Shown: positions 1 to 23,700 of the stretch, piece by piece | How the letters are laid out: each line of letters starts with the position of its first letter | Position numbering within the stretch: position 1 is the stretch's first letter | Source of the DNA: Actinomadura litoris | Lineage (GTDB): Bacteria > Actinomycetota > Actinomycetes > Streptosporangiales > Streptosporangiaceae | DNA: 64,000 nucleotides | Reading direction: 5' to 3' | Assembly (NCBI RefSeq): GCF_009733595.1 | Contig: NZ_WOFH01000003.1 | Coordinates: forward strand, 372,001 to 436,000 | Program-made: the position numbers and the translations under genes | The notes under the pieces: model-generated | Database searches by the model: none | Seen by the model: only the letters and a program-made list of their open reading frames with translations | What the model was told of the DNA's origin: nothing

Positions 1-3000
1 GGCCGGACCAGCACCACCGCCCGGTTCACCCCCGGCATGCTCGCCAACGACCTCCCGCTCCGGCTGACCGTGACCCCGTCGATGACCTACCGGGACGTCG
101 TCGCCCAGGCGTCCGCGCGGGTGGTCGAGGCCCTCCGGCACCAGCGGTACCGCGCCGAGGACCTCACCCGTGAACTCGGCCGCTCCGGCGGCGAGGGCGG
201 CCTGTTCGGCACCACGGTCAACGCGATGTCGTTCCTCAGCCGCCTGCACCTCGGCGACGTCCCGCTCGACATGGTGTTCCTCGCCTCGGGCCCGGTCGCG
301 GACCTGTCGATCGTCGCGTCCGGCGACCCGGACGGCGCCAGCGGCGTCCGCCTCGACCTTGAGGCCAACCCCGCGCTCTACAGCCCGTCCGAGGTCGCCG
401 CGCACGCCGAGCGTCTCGTCCGGGTGCTGGAGGCGATGGCGCAGGAGCCGGACATGCCGGTGGGGCGCGTCGACGTCCTGGGCGCGGCTGAGCGCGAGCG
501 GGTTGTGTCGGCCTGGAACGCGACGGCTTTGGATGTTGCTCCCGGTTCGGTGCCGTCCTTGTTGGCGGGACGCGGCGATGGTGTGGCGTTGGTGTGCGAT
601 GGCGTGGAGCTGTCGTATGCGGAGTTGAACGCGCGGGTGGACGCCTTGGCTCGTGTCCTGGTGGGTCGGGGTGTGGGTGCCGGCGACTTGGTGGCGGTGG
701 CACTGCCGCGTTCGGTGGAGTTGGTCGTCGGGTTGTTGGCGGTGATGCGGTCGGGTGCGGCGTTCGTTCCGATCGACACCTCGTATCCGGCGGACCGGAT
801 CGCGTTCATGATCGAGGACGCCTCTCCGGCCCTGGCACTGGTGGACGACTCGACCCGCGACGCGGTCCCCGGTGTTCCGCATCTACTGGTCGGTGAGATT
901 CCGAAGACCGACGATGTCGCACTCCCGGAGATCAACGCGTCGCAGTCGGCCTACGTGATCTTCACGTCGGGTTCGACGGGTCGCCCTAAGGGTGTGGTGA
1001 TCCCCCATGGTGCGTTGACGAACTTCCTTTCCTCGATGCAGGAGCGCTTCTCGCTGGCGGCAGACGATCGCCTCCTGGCGGTGACGACGGTCGGGTTCGA
1101 CATCGCGGGCTTGGAGTTGTTCCTGCCGCTGGTCACGGGTGCGGGTGTGGTGTTGGCGACCGGCGACCAGGCCGCTGACCCTGGTGAGTTGGTGGAGTTG
1201 GTCGCCCGCCACGGTGTGACGGCGTTGCAGGCGACGCCGGGGTTGTGGCGTGCGTTGGTCGAGCACGATGTCTCGGCGTTCTCCGATGTCCGGGTGCTGG
1301 TGGGTGGGGAGGCGCTGCCTTCGGATCTGGCCGGTCAGTTGGCCAAGGCCGGACGATCGGTGACGAACTTGTATGGGCCGACGGAGACGACGATCTGGTC
1401 GACGGCCGATGACGTCGAGTCCTCGGACTTCTCGATCGGTCGTCCGATCGGCAACACCCAGGTCTATGTGCTGGACGCGGGCCTGTCCCCGGTCGCGCCG
1501 GGTGTCGCGGGTGAGCTGTACATCGCGGGTGATGGTCTGGCGCACGGCTATCTGAATCGTCCGGCGCTGTCGGCTGAGCGGTTCGTGGCGTGCCCGTTCG
1601 GGGCCGCCGGGACGCGCATGTATCGCACCGGTGATCTGGCGCGGTGGAGCGCTGACGGTGAGCTGGAGTACCTCGGCCGCCTCGACCACCAGGTCAAGAT
1701 CCGCGGGTTCCGGATCGAGCTCGGTGAGATCGAAACCGTCCTTGCCACCCACCCGCAGGTCTCCCGCGTCGTCGTGGTCGCGCGGGACGCACGCCTCGTC
1801 GCCTATGTCGTGCCCGGCGGCGAGGTCGGGGCGGGTGAGCTGCGCGAGCATGTCGCGTCGGCGCTTCCCGCCTACATGGTGCCGTCGGCGTTCGTCATGC
1901 TGGACGAGCTGCCGCTGACCCCCAACGGAAAGATCGACCGTAAGGCGCTGCCCGAGCCCGAACTCGGAACGGTCAACGCGGGGCGCGAGCCCCGGTCCCC
2001 GCGCGAGGAGATCCTCTGCCGGCTGGTCGCGGACATCGTCGGCGTCCCCCACGTCGGCATCGACGACGGCTTCTTCGAAATCGGCGGGGACAGCGTCCAA
2101 GCGCTGCGCCTGGTTGCCCGCGCCCGGCACGCCGGAGTCGAGTTCAGCGCCCGTGACGTGTTCGAAGGCAGGACCGTGGCCGCCCTGGCGGAACGCGCGC
2201 GTGCCTCGTCGTCCCCGGGCCCGATCGCGGAACTGCCCGATCCGCTCCCGGCAGGGGAGCTTCAGGCGTTGCGCGACCGCGAGCCGGAGCTGCTGGACGT
2301 GCTGCCGCTGTCGCCGCTCCAGGAAGGGCTGCTCTTCCACGGCCTCTACGACCGGACGGCGGGCGAGGTCTACACGATCCAGGTCGTCCTCGACCTCGAA
2401 GGACGTGTCGATGAGGCGGAGCTCCGCGCCGCAGCCGCAGCGCTGCTGGCCCGCCACCCCGGCCTGCGGACGAGCTTCCGCTACGAGGGCCTGACCAACC
2501 CCGTCCAGGTCGTCGCCCCCGACGTCCCCCTCGACTTCACCACCGTGGACGACCCGGCCGAGGACGTCCTGGCGGCCGACCGGGCGCGGGGCTTCGACCT
2601 CACCCGCCCCCCGCTCATCCGCTTCACCCTGGTCCGGCTCGGCGGTGACCGGCACCGGCTCGTCCTCACCATGAACCACACGCTGGTGGACGGCTGGTCG
2701 GTCCCGATCCTGATCCGCGAGCTGCTCGCGCTGTACTCCGGCTCCGCGCCGCTGCCCGAGGTCCGCCCCTACCGCGACCACCTCGCCTGGCTCGCGGGTC
2801 AGGACCACGACGCCGCCCGGCGCGCCTGGACCGAGGCCCTTTCCGGACTGGACGAGCCGACCCGCGTCGTCCCCGTCGACCAGGCGCGGGCACCGATCGC
2901 GCCCGGACACCACGAGTTCACGCTGCCCGAGCCGGTCACGGCCGCGCTCGCCCGGTACGGCCGCGCACGCGGGCTCACCTCGAACACCATGGTCCAGGCG

Positions 3001-6000
3001 GCCTGGGCCCTGCTGCTCGGCAAGCTGACCGGGCGGACCGACGTCGTCTTCGGCACGACGACGTCCGGACGCTCCCCCGAACTCGACGGCGTCGAGAACA
3101 TGGTCGGGCTGTTCATCAACACGCTGCCGCTGCGCGTCCGGCTGGACGCGGGCGAGTCGCTGGACGACCTCCTCGCCCGCGTCCAGCGCGAGCAGGTCCG
3201 GCTGCTCGACCACCAGCACCTCGGGCTCCCCGAGGTGCAGCGGCTGGCCGGGCACGGCGAGCTGTTCGACACCTCCACGGTCTTCGAGAACTTCCCCCTG
3301 GACGCCGCCGAGCTGGGCGGCGCCGCCGAGGCGTGCGGCTTCGACCTGGTCGACGGGCGGGTGGGCGACGCGATCCACTATCCGCTGGCGCTGGTGGCCG
3401 TGCCCGGCGAGACCTCCCTGTCCTTCCGGATGGACTACCAGCCGGACCTGTTCGACCTCGACGCCGTGAGCACGATCGCGGAGCGCCTCGTCCGGGTGCT
3501 GGAGGTGATGGCGCAGGAGCCGGACATGCCGGTGGGGCGCGTCGACGTCCTGGGCGCGGCTGAGCGCGAGCGGGTTGTGTCGGCCTGGAACGCGACGGCT
3601 TTGGATGTTGCTCCCGGTTCGGTGCCGTCCTTGTTGGCGGGACGCGGCGATGGTGTGGCGTTGGTGTGCGATGGCGTGGAGCTGTCGTATGCGGAGTTGA
3701 ACGCGCGGGTGGACGCTCTGGCTCGGGTGTTGGTGGGCCGAGGTGTCGGCGTTGGTGATCTGGTCGCGGTTGCGTTGCCGCGTTCGGTCGAGCTGGTTGT
3801 CGGGTTGTTGGCGGTGATGCGGTCGGGTGCGGCGTTCGTTCCGATCGACACCTCGTATCCGGCGGACCGGATCGCGTTCATGATCGAGGACGCCTCTCCG
3901 GTTCTGGCCCTGGTGGACGACTCGACCCGCGACGCGGTCCCCGGCGTTCCGCATTTGCTGGTGGGTGCAACTCCAGAGGCTGAAGACGTCGCGCTGCCGG
4001 AGATTCACGCATCGCAGCCCGCCTACGTGATTTTCACGTCGGGTTCGACCGGTCGCCCCAAGGGCGTGGTGATCCCCCATGGGGCGTTGACGAACTTCCT
4101 TTCCTCGATGCAGGACCGGTTCGGTCTGGACGCTGGCGACCGGCTCTTGGCGGTGACGACGGTCGGGTTCGATATCGCGGGCTTGGAGTTGTTCCTGCCG
4201 CTGGTCTCCGGCGCCGGTGTGGTGTTGGCGACCGGCGATCAGGCCGCCGACCCAGGTGAGCTGGTGGAGCTGATCGCCCGCCACGGTGTGACGGCGTTGC
4301 AGGCGACGCCGGGGTTGTGGCGTGCGCTGGTCGAGCATGACGCTGCGGCCTTCTCCGGCGTGCGCGTCATGGTCGGCGGTGAGGCGCTCCCGCAGGACTT
4401 GGCCAGTGAGCTGGCGAAGGCCGGGCGGTCGGTGACCAACCTGTACGGCCCGACGGAAACCACGATCTGGTCTACGGCCGACGACGTCGAATCCTCGGAC
4501 TTCTCGATCGGCCGTCCGATCGGCAACACGCAGGTCTATGTGCTCGATGCGGGCCTGTCGCCGGTCGCGCCCGGTGTCGCGGGTGAGCTGTACATCGCGG
4601 GTGATGGTCTGGCGCACGGCTACCTCAACCGTCCGGCGCTGAGCGCTGAGCGGTTCGTGGCGTGTCCGTTCGGGGCCGCCGGGACGCGCATGTACCGCAC
4701 CGGTGACCTTGCCCGCTGGACCAGCGACGGCGAGCTGGAATACCTCGGCCGCCTCGACCACCAGGTCAAGATCCGCGGGTTCCGGATCGAGCTCGGCGAG
4801 ATCGAAACCGTCCTGGCGTCCCACCCGCAGGTCTCCCGCGTCGTCGTGGTGGCGCGCGACGCGCGCCTCGTCGCCTACGTCGTCCCCAACACGAACGGCG
4901 AGGTTGCCGGGCTGCGGGAGCATGTCGCCTCGGCGCTCCCCGACTACATGGTGCCGTCGGCGTTCGTCGAGTTGGACGAACTGCCGCTCACCCCCAACGG
5001 CAAGATCGACCGCAAGGCCCTGCCCGAGCCGGAGCTCAACGCGGGCGGCCAGGGACGGACGCCGCGCACCCCGCGCGAGGAGATCCTCTGCGACCTGGCC
5101 GCGGACATCCTCGACGTCCCCCGGATCAGCATCGACGACGACTTCTTCGAGTTCGGCGGGGACAGCGTCCTGGCCCTGCGCCTGGTCGCCCGCGCCCGGC
5201 ACGCCGGGATCGGCCTCGGGGCCCGCGACGTCTTCGAGGGCAGGACCGTGGCCGCCCTCGCGGAACGGGCACGCGCTTCGACGTCCACCCGCGGGGAAGT
5301 CGAACTCCAGGACCCGCTCCCCGCAGAGGAAATCGAATCGCTGCGCGCGAACGAGCCGGGCCTGGAGGACGTCCTCCCGCTTTCGCCGCTGCAAGAAGGG
5401 CTGCTCTTCCACGCCCTCTACGGCGACGCGAACGACGACTACACGATGCAGTTCGTCGTGGACCTGGAAGGAAGGCTCGACGTCCCGGCCTTGAAGACCG
5501 CCGCCGGAGAGCTGCTGGAACGGCACACCAGCCTGCGCGCCGGATTCGCCTACGAGGGCCTGTCCGCGTCGGTGCAGCTCATCTTCCGCGAGGTCCCGAC
5601 GGAATGGCGGGAGATCGTCCTCGACGGGCCGGACGAGGAAGAGGCCCTGCGCGAGGCGATGGCCGCCGACCGTGAGCGCCCGTTCGACCTGACACGTCCA
5701 CCGCTGATCCGTTTCACGCTGGTGAACCGGGGCGGGGACCGGTACCGGCTGGTGCTGACCAACCACCACATCGTCGCCGACGGCTGGTCGCGGCCGGTGC
5801 TGCTGCGCGAGCTGCTCGCCCTCTACGCGGGGAGCACGCCGCCGCCCGTCCGGCGGCGGTACCGCGACTTCCTCGCCTGGACGGCCGCGCAGGACCGGGA
5901 CGCCGCGCACGACGCCTGGCAGGACGTCCTCGCCGATCTTGAGGAGCCCACGCTCGTCGCCCCCGGCGCCGCGCGCTGGACGCGGCCCGAGAGGCTGGCC

Positions 6001-9000
6001 GAGGCCGGGCTGTCCGAGGAGGCGACGAAACGGCTGGCCGACCGGGCGCGGAGCCTCGGCCTGACGCTGAACACCGTGGTCGAGGCGGCGTGGGGGCTGC
6101 TGCTGAGCCGCCTCACCGGACGGGACGACGTCGTGTTCGGCGTCACCACGTCCACCCGTCCAGCGGAGCTGGACGGGTCGCAGGACATGGTCGGCGTCTT
6201 CGTCAACACGCTGCCGTTCCGCGTCCGCACGGACCCGGCGCAGACGCTCGCGGGGCTGCTCGACACGGTCCGGCGGGACCGGCTGCGGCTCCTCGACCAC
6301 CAGCACGCGGGCCTCGCCGAGATCCAGCGGCGGACGGGCATGAGCGCCCTGTTCGACACCGCGATGATGTTCGAGAACTACCCGCTCGACGAGGCGGCGC
6401 TGGCCTCGCTCGCGGCCGGCGCGCGGCTCCGCGTCACCGCCGCCCACGGCCACGACGCGACGCACTTCCCGCTCGGCCTGATCGCCGTGCCGGGCTCCGC
6501 GCTGCGCCTGCGCCTGCGCTACCGCCCCGAGGTCTACGACGCCGCGGAAGCGAAGACGATCACCGACCGCCTGCTGCTCATCCTGGAGGCGATCGCCGAC
6601 GACCCGGCGCTGCCCGTCGGACGCCTGGACGTCCGCACGGCGGCCGAGCGCGCCGAGCCGCCGGCCACGACCGCGAGGCCGGCGCCGCCGGTCACGCTGG
6701 CCGAGCTGTTCAAGGCGCAGGCCGCCCGCACCCCCGACGCGGTCGCGGTGACCTGCGAGGGCGACACGCTCACCTACGCCGAACTGGACGAGGCGGCCGG
6801 GCGGCTCGCGCGGCTGCTCGCCGAGCGCGGCGCCGGGCCCGAGCGGCGGGTGGCGCTGGCGCTGCCGCGCACGTCCGACCTGGTCGTGGCGGTGCTGGCG
6901 GTGCTGAAGGCCGGGAGCGCCTATGTCCCGATCGACCCGCGCTATCCCGCCGAGCGCATCGCCCACATGGTCACCGACTCACGGCCGGAGCTGCTGGTCA
7001 CGACCACGTCCGCCGGTGTCGAGGCCCCCGGGCCGCGGCTGCTGCTGGACGACCCGGACACGCGCCGCGAGCTGGCCGCCGCCGTCCCCGTCGAGGCGCC
7101 GGGCGCGCACCCCGACCACCCCGCCTACGTGATCTACACGTCGGGGTCGACGGGCGCGCCGAAGGGCGTCGCCGTGACCAACCGGAACGTGGTGCGGCTG
7201 TTCGAGGCCACCCGCGACGACTTCGGGTTCGCGCCCGACGACGTGTGGACGCTGTTCCACTCCTACTCGTTCGACTTCTCGGTCTGGGAGCTGTGGGGGC
7301 CGCTGCTGCACGGCGGACGGCTCGTCGTCGTCCCCTACGGGGTGAGCCGGTCGCCCGAGGAGTTCCACGCGCTGCTCGTCCGCGAGGGCGTGACGGTCCT
7401 GAACCAGACGCCGTCGGCGTTCTACCAGCTCATGGCGGTGGACGCGGAGGCGCCCGCCGGGGCGGGCGGGCTCGCGCTGCGGACGGTCGTGTTCGGCGGC
7501 GAGGCCCTGGACCCCGGCCGCCTGGCCGACTGGTACCGGCGCCACGACGACACCGCGCCGCTGCTGGTCAACATGTACGGGATCACCGAGACGACCGTCC
7601 ACGTGACCTACCGGGAGCTGCGGAGCGCCGACGAGCGGGCCGGGAGCGTGATCGGCGACGGCATCCCCGACCTGCGCGTGTACGTCCTGCAATCCGGGCT
7701 GCGCCCGGCTCCGGACGGCGCGGTCGGCGAACTGTACGTCGCGGGCCCCGGCCTGGCGCGCGGCTACCTGAACCGTCCGGGCCTGACGGCGGAGCGGTTC
7801 GTCGCGGACCCGTTCGGCCCGCCCGGGACGCGGATGTACCGCACCGGCGACCTGGCGCGGCGCACCCCCGGCGGCGAGCTGGAGTACCTCGGACGCGCCG
7901 ACCACCAGGTCAAGGTGCGGGGGTTCCGGATCGAGCCGGGCGAGATCGAGGCGGCGCTGGCCGCGCTGCCGCAGGTCGCGCAGTGCGCCGTGGTCGCGCG
8001 TGAGGACGGCCCGGGAGGTAGGCGCCTGGTCGCCTACGCCGTCACCGAGGCCGACGGCGCGACGCTCCGGAACGCCCTGAACGACGTGCTCCCCGCCTAC
8101 ATGGTCCCGGCCGCGTTCGTCCGGATGGACGCGCTGCCGCTGACCCCCAACGGCAAGCTCGACCGCCGGGCCCTGCCCGCGCCCGCGCCGGACGCGCCGT
8201 CCGCCGGGCGCGCCCCGAGCGGCGACCGCGAACAGGTCCTCTGCCAGATCTTCGCCGAGCTGCTCGGCCGCGCCGAGGCCGGCCCGGACGACGGCTTCTT
8301 CGAGCTGGGCGGTGACAGCATCCTCGCGATCCACCTGGTCAGCCGGGCCCGCGCGGCGGGCATGGCGGTCGCGGTGCGGGACGTCTTCGAGCACCAGACC
8401 CCCGCCGAACTGGCCCGGGTCGCCGGGGAGGCCGGCACGGAGCGGGAGGACGACACCCCCGACACCGGTGTCGGCCCCCTGACGCCGACGCCGATCGTCC
8501 GGTGGCTGGCCGCGCACCGGGGCCCGATCGACGGCTACGCGCAGTCGATCGTGGTGCGCGTCCCGGCGGACCTGCGCGCCGGACGCCTGCGCGCGGCGCT
8601 GCGGGCGGTCATCGACCGCCACGACGTGCTGCGGACCCGGCTGACCGGCGACTGGAGGCTGGAGGTGCCGCCGCGCGGGACGGTCGAGGCGTCGGTGCGG
8701 GAGGTCGACGCGTCCGGCCTGGACGCCGCGGCGCTCGGCACCCGGATCGGCGAGCTGGCCGAGCGGGCGCGCTGCGAGCTGGCGCCCGCCGAGGGCGAGA
8801 TGGTGCGGGCCGTCCACCTCGGCCGGGGCCCCGCCGAACCCGGATACCTGATCCTGATGCTGCACCACCTGGTGGTCGACGGCGTCTCCTGGCGGACGAT
8901 CGTCGAGGACCTGGCCGCCGCGTGCGCCGACCCCGCCGCCGAACCGCCCGCGAGCACCTCGTTCCGTCGCTGGGCCGAGCGCCTGGACGAGGCCGCGAAC

Positions 9001-9879
9001 ACGCCGGAGCGCGAGGCCGAGCTGCCGCTGTGGACGCGCGTCCTCGCCGGCCCCGACCCCCTGCTCGGCGACCGCCCGCTCGACCCGGCGCGCGACACCT
9101 TCGGCACCGCGCGGGAGCTGACGCTGCGCCTGGCGCCCGAGGTGACCCGGCCCCTGCTCGACACGGTCACGGGCGCCTACCACGCCGAGATCAACGACGT
9201 GCTGCTGGCGGCGCTCGCGCGCGCCGTCCGCGCCTGGCGCGGGCCGGGCGGCCCGGACGGCGTGCTGGTCGACATCGAGGGCCACGGGCGCGAGGCGCAC
9301 GTGGCCGCCGGGAACCTCGACCTGTCGCGGACGGTCGGCTGGTTCACCAGCGTGTACCCCGTCCGCCTGGACCCCGGCCCCGCCGGGGACGCCCCGGGCG
9401 CCGCGCTCAAGAGGGTCAAGGAGCAGCTCCGCGAGATCCCCGACAAGGGCATCGGCTACGGGATGCTCCGCCACCTCAACGAGCGCACGGCGGCGGTGCT
9501 CGCGGCGTCCGCCGCGCCGCAGATCGGCTTCAACTACCTCGGCCAGGTCGACGCGCCCTCGGACGAGCCGTGGACGGTCGCCGCGACCGGCGCCGGCGGC
9601 CGCGCCGACGCGGGCCTGTCGCTGCCGCACGTCATCGAGGTGAACGCCCACACGGCCCGCACCTCCGGCGGCCCCGAGCTGGTCGCCACCTGGACGTGGG
9701 CGGGCGACCTGCTCCCCGAGAGCGGGGCGCGGGCGCTCGCGGAGGCGTGGTTCGCGGCGCTGCGCGACCTCGCGGACGACGCCGAACGCCCCGACGCGGG
9801 CGGGCTGACCCCGTCGGACGTGGCCTTGGCCCTGCTCAGCCAGGACGAGATCGAACTCCTCGAAGCAGAGTTGGAGTAG
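1..9879 (+). CDS. NRPS subunit 1 (5'-truncated by window edge): C*-A(Gly)-PCP-C-A(Gly)-PCP-C-A(Thr)-PCP-E
   Basis: The frame is already open at base 1, inside a condensation domain, so the true start lies left of the window. The partial C domain (to about 460) has the HQRYxxEDL and GPVxDLSI segments typical of EntF/DhbF-like starter C domains. A1 (about 520-1950; A3 motif at 961) has pocket D-I-L-Q-L-G-L-I-W-K and A2 (about 3590-5025; motif at 4033) has D-I-L-Q-M-G-L-I-W-K, both matching the published Gly code. A3 (about 6700-8175; motif at 7135) has D-F-W-N-V-G-M-V-H-K, a Thr code. The carrier serines (codons at 2092, 5164, 8317) sit in GGDS motifs. C2 and C3 begin at about 2293 and 5365 with [13 protein letters not shown], like C domains that accept D-residues. 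C2 reads NHTLVDG, which keeps the catalytic second His. The C-terminal epimerase (about 8470-9780) has [10 protein letters not shown]. The acidic tail [13 protein letters not shown] looks like a short communication helix for subunit 2. Product so far: (starter-)Gly-Gly-D-Thr. Substrates are inferred from codes. Confidence 0.96.
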   Translation, partial: GRTSTTARFTPGMLANDLPLRLTVTPSMTYRDVVAQASARVVEALRHQRYRAEDLTRELGRSGGEGGLFGTTVNAMSFLSRLHLGDVPLDMVFLASGPVADLSIVASGDPDGASGVRLDLEANPALYSPSEVAAHAERLVRVLEAMAQEPDMPVGRVDVLGAAERERVVSAWNATALDVAPGSVPSLLAGRGDGVALVCDGVELSYAELNARVDALARVLVGRGVGAGDLVAVALPRSVELVVGLLAVMRSGAAFVPIDTSYPADRIAFMIEDASPALALVDDSTRDAVPGVPHLLVGEIPKTDDVALPEINASQSAYVIFTSGSTGRPKGVVIPHGALTNFLSSMQERFSLAADDRLLAVTTVGFDIAGLELFLPLVTGAGVVLATGDQAADPGELVELVARHGVTALQATPGLWRALVEHDVSAFSDVRVLVGGEALPSDLAGQLAKAGRSVTNLYGPTETTIWSTADDVESSDFSIGRPIGNTQVYVLDAGLSPVAPGVAGELYIAGDGLAHGYLNRPALSAERFVACPFGAAGTRMYRTGDLARWSADGELEYLGRLDHQVKIRGFRIELGEIETVLATHPQVSRVVVVARDARLVAYVVPGGEVGAGELREHVASALPAYMVPSAFVMLDELPLTPNGKIDRKALPEPELGTVNAGREPRSPREEILCRLVADIVGVPHVGIDDGFFEIGGDSVQALRLVARARHAGVEFSARDVFEGRTVAALAERARASSSPGPIAELPDPLPAGELQALRDREPELLDVLPLSPLQEGLLFHGLYDRTAGEVYTIQVVLDLEGRVDEAELRAAAAALLARHPGLRTSFRYEGLTNPVQVVAPDVPLDFTTVDDPAEDVLAADRARGFDLTRPPLIRFTLVRLGGDRHRLVLTMNHTLVDGWSVPILIRELLALYSGSAPLPEVRPYRDHLAWLAGQDHDAARRAWTEALSGLDEPTRVVPVDQARAPIAPGHHEFTLPEPVTAALARYGRARGLTSNTMVQAAWALLLGKLTGRTDVVFGTTTSGRSPELDGVENMVGLFINTLPLRVRLDAGESLDDLLARVQREQVRLLDHQHLGLPEVQRLAGHGELFDTSTVFENFPLDAAELGGAAEACGFDLVDGRVGDAIHYPLALVAVPGETSLSFRMDYQPDLFDLDAVSTIAERLVRVLEVMAQEPDMPVGRVDVLGAAERERVVSAWNATALDVAPGSVPSLLAGRGDGVALVCDGVELSYAELNARVDALARVLVGRGVGVGDLVAVALPRSVELVVGLLAVMRSGAAFVPIDTSYPADRIAFMIEDASPVLALVDDSTRDAVPGVPHLLVGATPEAEDVALPEIHASQPAYVIFTSGSTGRPKGVVIPHGALTNFLSSMQDRFGLDAGDRLLAVTTVGFDIAGLELFLPLVSGAGVVLATGDQAADPGELVELIARHGVTALQATPGLWRALVEHDAAAFSGVRVMVGGEALPQDLASELAKAGRSVTNLYGPTETTIWSTADDVESSDFSIGRPIGNTQVYVLDAGLSPVAPGVAGELYIAGDGLAHGYLNRPALSAERFVACPFGAAGTRMYRTGDLARWTSDGELEYLGRLDHQVKIRGFRIELGEIETVLASHPQVSRVVVVARDARLVAYVVPNTNGEVAGLREHVASALPDYMVPSAFVELDELPLTPNGKIDRKALPEPELNAGGQGRTPRTPREEILCDLAADILDVPRISIDDDFFEFGGDSVLALRLVARARHAGIGLGARDVFEGRTVAALAERARASTSTRGEVELQDPLPAEEIESLRANEPGLEDVLPLSPLQEGLLFHALYGDANDDYTMQFVVDLEGRLDVPALKTAAGELLERHTSLRAGFAYEGLSASVQLIFREVPTEWREIVLDGPDEEEALREAMAADRERPFDLTRPPLIRFTLVNRGGDRYRLVLTNHHIVADGWSRPVLLRELLALYAGSTPPPVRRRYRDFLAWTAAQDRDAAHDAWQDVLADLEEPTLVAPGAARWTRPERLAEAGLSEEATKRLADRARSLGLTLNTVVEAAWGLLLSRLTGRDDVVFGVTTSTRPAELDGSQDMVGVFVNTLPFRVRTDPAQTLAGLLDTVRRDRLRLLDHQHAGLAEIQRRTGMSALFDTAMMFENYPLDEAALASLAAGARLRVTAAHGHDATHFPLGLIAVPGSALRLRLRYRPEVYDAAEAKTITDRLLLILEAIADDPALPVGRLDVRTAAERAEPPATTARPAPPVTLAELFKAQAARTPDAVAVTCEGDTLTYAELDEAAGRLARLLAERGAGPERRVALALPRTSDLVVAVLAVLKAGSAYVPIDPRYPAERIAHMVTDSRPELLVTTTSAGVEAPGPRLLLDDPDTRRELAAAVPVEAPGAHPDHPAYVIYTSGSTGAPKGVAVTNRNVVRLFEATRDDFGFAPDDVWTLFHSYSFDFSVWELWGPLLHGGRLVVVPYGVSRSPEEFHALLVREGVTVLNQTPSAFYQLMAVDAEAPAGAGGLALRTVVFGGEALDPGRLADWYRRHDDTAPLLVNMYGITETTVHVTYRELRSADERAGSVIGDGIPDLRVYVLQSGLRPAPDGAVGELYVAGPGLARGYLNRPGLTAERFVADPFGPPGTRMYRTGDLARRTPGGELEYLGRADHQVKVRGFRIEPGEIEAALAALPQVAQCAVVAREDGPGGRRLVAYAVTEADGATLRNALNDVLPAYMVPAAFVRMDALPLTPNGKLDRRALPAPAPDAPSAGRAPSGDREQVLCQIFAELLGRAEAGPDDGFFELGGDSILAIHLVSRARAAGMAVAVRDVFEHQTPAELARVAGEAGTEREDDTPDTGVGPLTPTPIVRWLAAHRGPIDGYAQSIVVRVPADLRAGRLRAALRAVIDRHDVLRTRLTGDWRLEVPPRGTVEASVREVDASGLDAAALGTRIGELAERARCELAPAEGEMVRAVHLGRGPAEPGYLILMLHHLVVDGVSWRTIVEDLAAACADPAAEPPASTSFRRWAERLDEAANTPEREAELPLWTRVLAGPDPLLGDRPLDPARDTFGTARELTLRLAPEVTRPLLDTVTGAYHAEINDVLLAALARAVRAWRGPGGPDGVLVDIEGHGREAHVAAGNLDLSRTVGWFTSVYPVRLDPGPAGDAPGAALKRVKEQLREIPDKGIGYGMLRHLNERTAAVLAASAAPQIGFNYLGQVDAPSDEPWTVAATGAGGRADAGLSLPHVIEVNAHTARTSGGPELVATWTWAGDLLPESGARALAEAWFAALRDLADDAERPDAGGLTPSDVALALLSQDEIELLEAELE
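413..1960 (+). repeat. Gly-adenylation repeat, copy 1
   Basis: A segment covering the A domain of module 1 that is nearly identical at DNA level to 3485-5034 (offset 3072) and, from 481, to 34635 onward (offset 34154). All copies use many TTG, GGT, GTG and GAT codons, in contrast to the C- and G-ending codons around them. For example, the first ~240 bases of copies 1 and 2 differ at about one or two positions. The pattern suggests recent duplication or gene conversion. Confidence 0.85.
3485..5034 (+). repeat. Gly-adenylation repeat, copy 2
   Basis: Second copy of the Gly A-domain block, in module 2 of NRPS subunit 1. The match to copy 1 starts within the end of the preceding C domain (LVRVLE...) and runs to the end of the A domain, with local patches where codons revert to the GC-rich style (for example near 4370-4500), which looks like partial conversion. 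Confidence 0.85.
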
Positions 9880-9886
9880 TGCACCG

Positions 9887-20715
<10,829 letters not shown>

Positions 20716-20719
<4 letters not shown>

Positions 20720-23700
20720 GTCAGCAGCAGCGGATCATCGAGGACATCCTGCCCCTCTCCCCGTTGCAGGAGGGGCTGCTGTTCCACAGCTTCTACGACG
20801 AGGACGCCACCGACGTCTACACCGTCCAGCTCTCCTTCGACCTGACCGGCGAGCTGGACGTCGAGACCGCCAAGGACGCGGCGCGCAGGCTGCTGGAGCG
20901 GCACGCGACGCTGCGGGTCGCGTTCCGGCAGCGCAAGTCGGGCGAGTGGGCGCAGCTCGTCGCGCGCAAGGTCGCGCTGCCCTGGACCGACGTGGACCTG
21001 TCCGGCCTGCCCGCCGCCGAGCGCGACGCCGAGGCCGAGCGGCTCGCCGCCGACGACCGCGCGAAGCGCTTCGACATCTCCCGCCCGCCGCTGGTGCGGT
21101 TCACGATGCTGAGGCTGGAGGACGAGCGGCACCGGCTGATGGTCTCCATCCACCACACCGTCATGGACGGCTGGTCGCTGCCGATCGTGATCCGCGAGCT
21201 GCTGGCGTTCTACCTCGGGCGTGGCGACACGCTGCCGCCCGTCCGCCCCTACCGGGACTACCTGCGCTGGCTGACCGCGCAGGACACCGCCGCCGCCGAG
21301 AACGTGTGGCGGCAGGCCCTCGCCGGGCTGGAGGGCCCGACGCTCGCCGCCTCGCCCGGCCCCGGCTACGCGCCCGTCACCCCCGAGCGGCTGGAGTTCG
21401 GGCTGTCCGAGCGCGCGTCGGCCGCGCTGTCGGAGCGGGCCCGCGCCCTCGGGCTGACGCTGAACACCCTCGTGCAGGGCGCCTGGGCGATCGTGCTGAG
21501 CCGGATGACCGGGCGCTCCGACGTCGTGTTCGGCGCGACGGTGTCGGGCCGCCCGCCGGAGGTGCCCGGCGTCGAGTCGATGGTCGGGCTGTTCATCAAC
21601 ACGCTGCCGCAGCGGCTGCGGCTGGAGGAGTCCGAGACGCTGCCGCAGATGCTGATGCGGCTCCAGAAGGAGCAGCACCCGCTGCGCGACCACCCCTACC
21701 TGGGCCTCGCCGACATCCAGCGCGCGTCCGGGCACGGCGAGCTGTTCGACACCTCGGTGGTCTTCGAGAACTTCCCGCTCGAACGCTTCGAGGCCGCGAG
21801 CGAGCAGGCCGAGGACGGCCCGCGCTTCGCCAGCCCGAAGGCCGTGTCCGCCAACCACTTCGCGCTGAGCCTGTGCGCGCTGCCGCAGGAGGCGCTGCGC
21901 TTCCGGCTGTTCTACCAGCCGGAGCTGTTCGACCGCGCGCAGGCCGAGGCCGTCGCCGACCGGGTGCTGCGCGTCCTGGACACGATGGTCGCCGAGCCGA
22001 ACCTGCGGGTCGGCGCCGTCGACGTCCTCGCGCCGGACGAGCGGGCGCGGCTGCTGCGTCCGGCCGAGCGCGAGGAGGAGACCGGCGCGACGCTGGTCGA
22101 GCTGTTCCAGGAGCAGGCCGCCCGCACGCCGGACGCGCCCGCGCTGACGGCCGGGGACACGACGCTCACCTACGCGGAGCTGAACGCCCGCGCCAACCGC
22201 CTCGCCCGGCGGCTGGTCGGGCTGGGCGCCGGGCCGGAGCGGTTCGTCGCGCTGGCCATGCCGCGCTCCGCCGACCTGGTCGTGGCGATGCTCGCGACCG
22301 TCAAGGCCGGTGCCGCGTACCTGCCGGTCGACCCGGCCTACCCGTCCGACCGCATCGGCTACATGCTCGCGGACGCCGCGCCCGCGCTGGTGCTCACCAC
22401 CCGTGAACCGGCCGCCGAGCTGCCGCCGGTGGACGCGCCCGTCCTGCACGCCGAGGACCTGATCACCGATGACGGCGACGCCGCCGACCTCAGCGAGGCC
22501 GACCGGGAAGCACCGCCCTCCGACCGGCACCCCGCCTACCTGATCTACACCTCGGGCTCGACCGGCCGTCCCAAGGGCGTCGTGGTCGAGCACCGGTCCG
22601 TCGGCGCGTACCTGCGGCGGGCCCGCGACACCTACCCGAGCACGCGGGAGTCGGCGCTGGTCCACTCGCCGGTCGCGTTCGACCTGACCGTGACCGCGCT
22701 GTACACGCCGCTCGTCGGCGGCGGCCACGTCCACCTCGCCGAGCTGGACGAGAACGCCCCGGCCGGGACGGCGTTCATGAAGGCCACCCCGAGCCACCTG
22801 ACGATCCTCGGCTCGCTGCCCGACGAGATCTCCCCGACCGGGACGCTGATCCTCGGCGGCGAGGCGCTGTCGGGCGAGGTGCTGGAGGGCTGGCGGTCCC
22901 GGCACCCCGGCGCCACCGTCTACAACGCCTACGGGCCGACCGAGGCGACCGTGAACTGCCTCGACCACCGGCTCGACCCGGGCGCCCCGACCCCGGACGG
23001 CGCGGTCCCGATCGGGCGGCCGTTCTCCTACGTCCGCGCCTACGTGCTGGACGCCGGGCTGCGGCCCGTCCCGCCCGGCGTCGCGGGCGAGCTGTACATC
23101 GGCGGCGCCGCCCTCGCGCGCGGCTACCTGAACCGGGCGGCGCTGACCGCCGAGCGGTTCACCGCCGACCCCTACGGCCCGCCCGGCGCCCGCATGTACC
23201 GGACCGGCGACCTCGCCCGCGTCCGCGTGGACGGCGACCTGGAGTTCGCCGGACGCGCCGACCACCAGGTCAAGGTGCGCGGCCACCGGATCGAGCCCGG
23301 CGAGATCGAGGCGGCGCTCGCCGCGCACCCCGGCGTCGCGCGCGCCGTCGTGGTCGTCCGCGAGGACGAGCCCGGCGACCCGCGCCTGGCCGCCTACGTC
23401 GTGCCCGCCGGGGACGCCCGCCCCGACGCGGCGGAGCTGCGCGAGCACGCGGCCCGGTCGCTGCCCGAGCCGATGGTCCCCTCGGCGGTCGTCACGCTCG
23501 ACGAGCTGCCGCTGACCCCGAACGGCAAGCTCGACCGCGCGGCGCTGCCCGCCCCCGAGGACGACGCGCCCCGCGCCACCGGACGTCCCCCGCGCACCCC
23601 GCAGGAGGAGATCCTGTGCGGGCTGTTCGCCGACGTGCTCGGCCTCGCCCGGATCGGCGTGGACGACGACTTCTTCGAGGTCGGCGGGCACTCGCTGCTG

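Noticed and set aside
2671..2700. Inactive C2 domain because the HHxxxDG motif reads NHTLVDG
   Set aside because: The second, catalytic His and the Asp-Gly are retained; the first position is variable in active domains.
883..6966. 2027-residue open frame on the minus strand
   Set aside because: It is the antisense shadow of the NRPS gene: Arg/Gln/Val/Gly-rich repetitive translation, no domain, no ribosome-binding site. The same holds for the very long minus-strand frames at 6979-9960, 9836-17173, 17204-20488, 20344-33126, 32907-41105 and 41217-43517.
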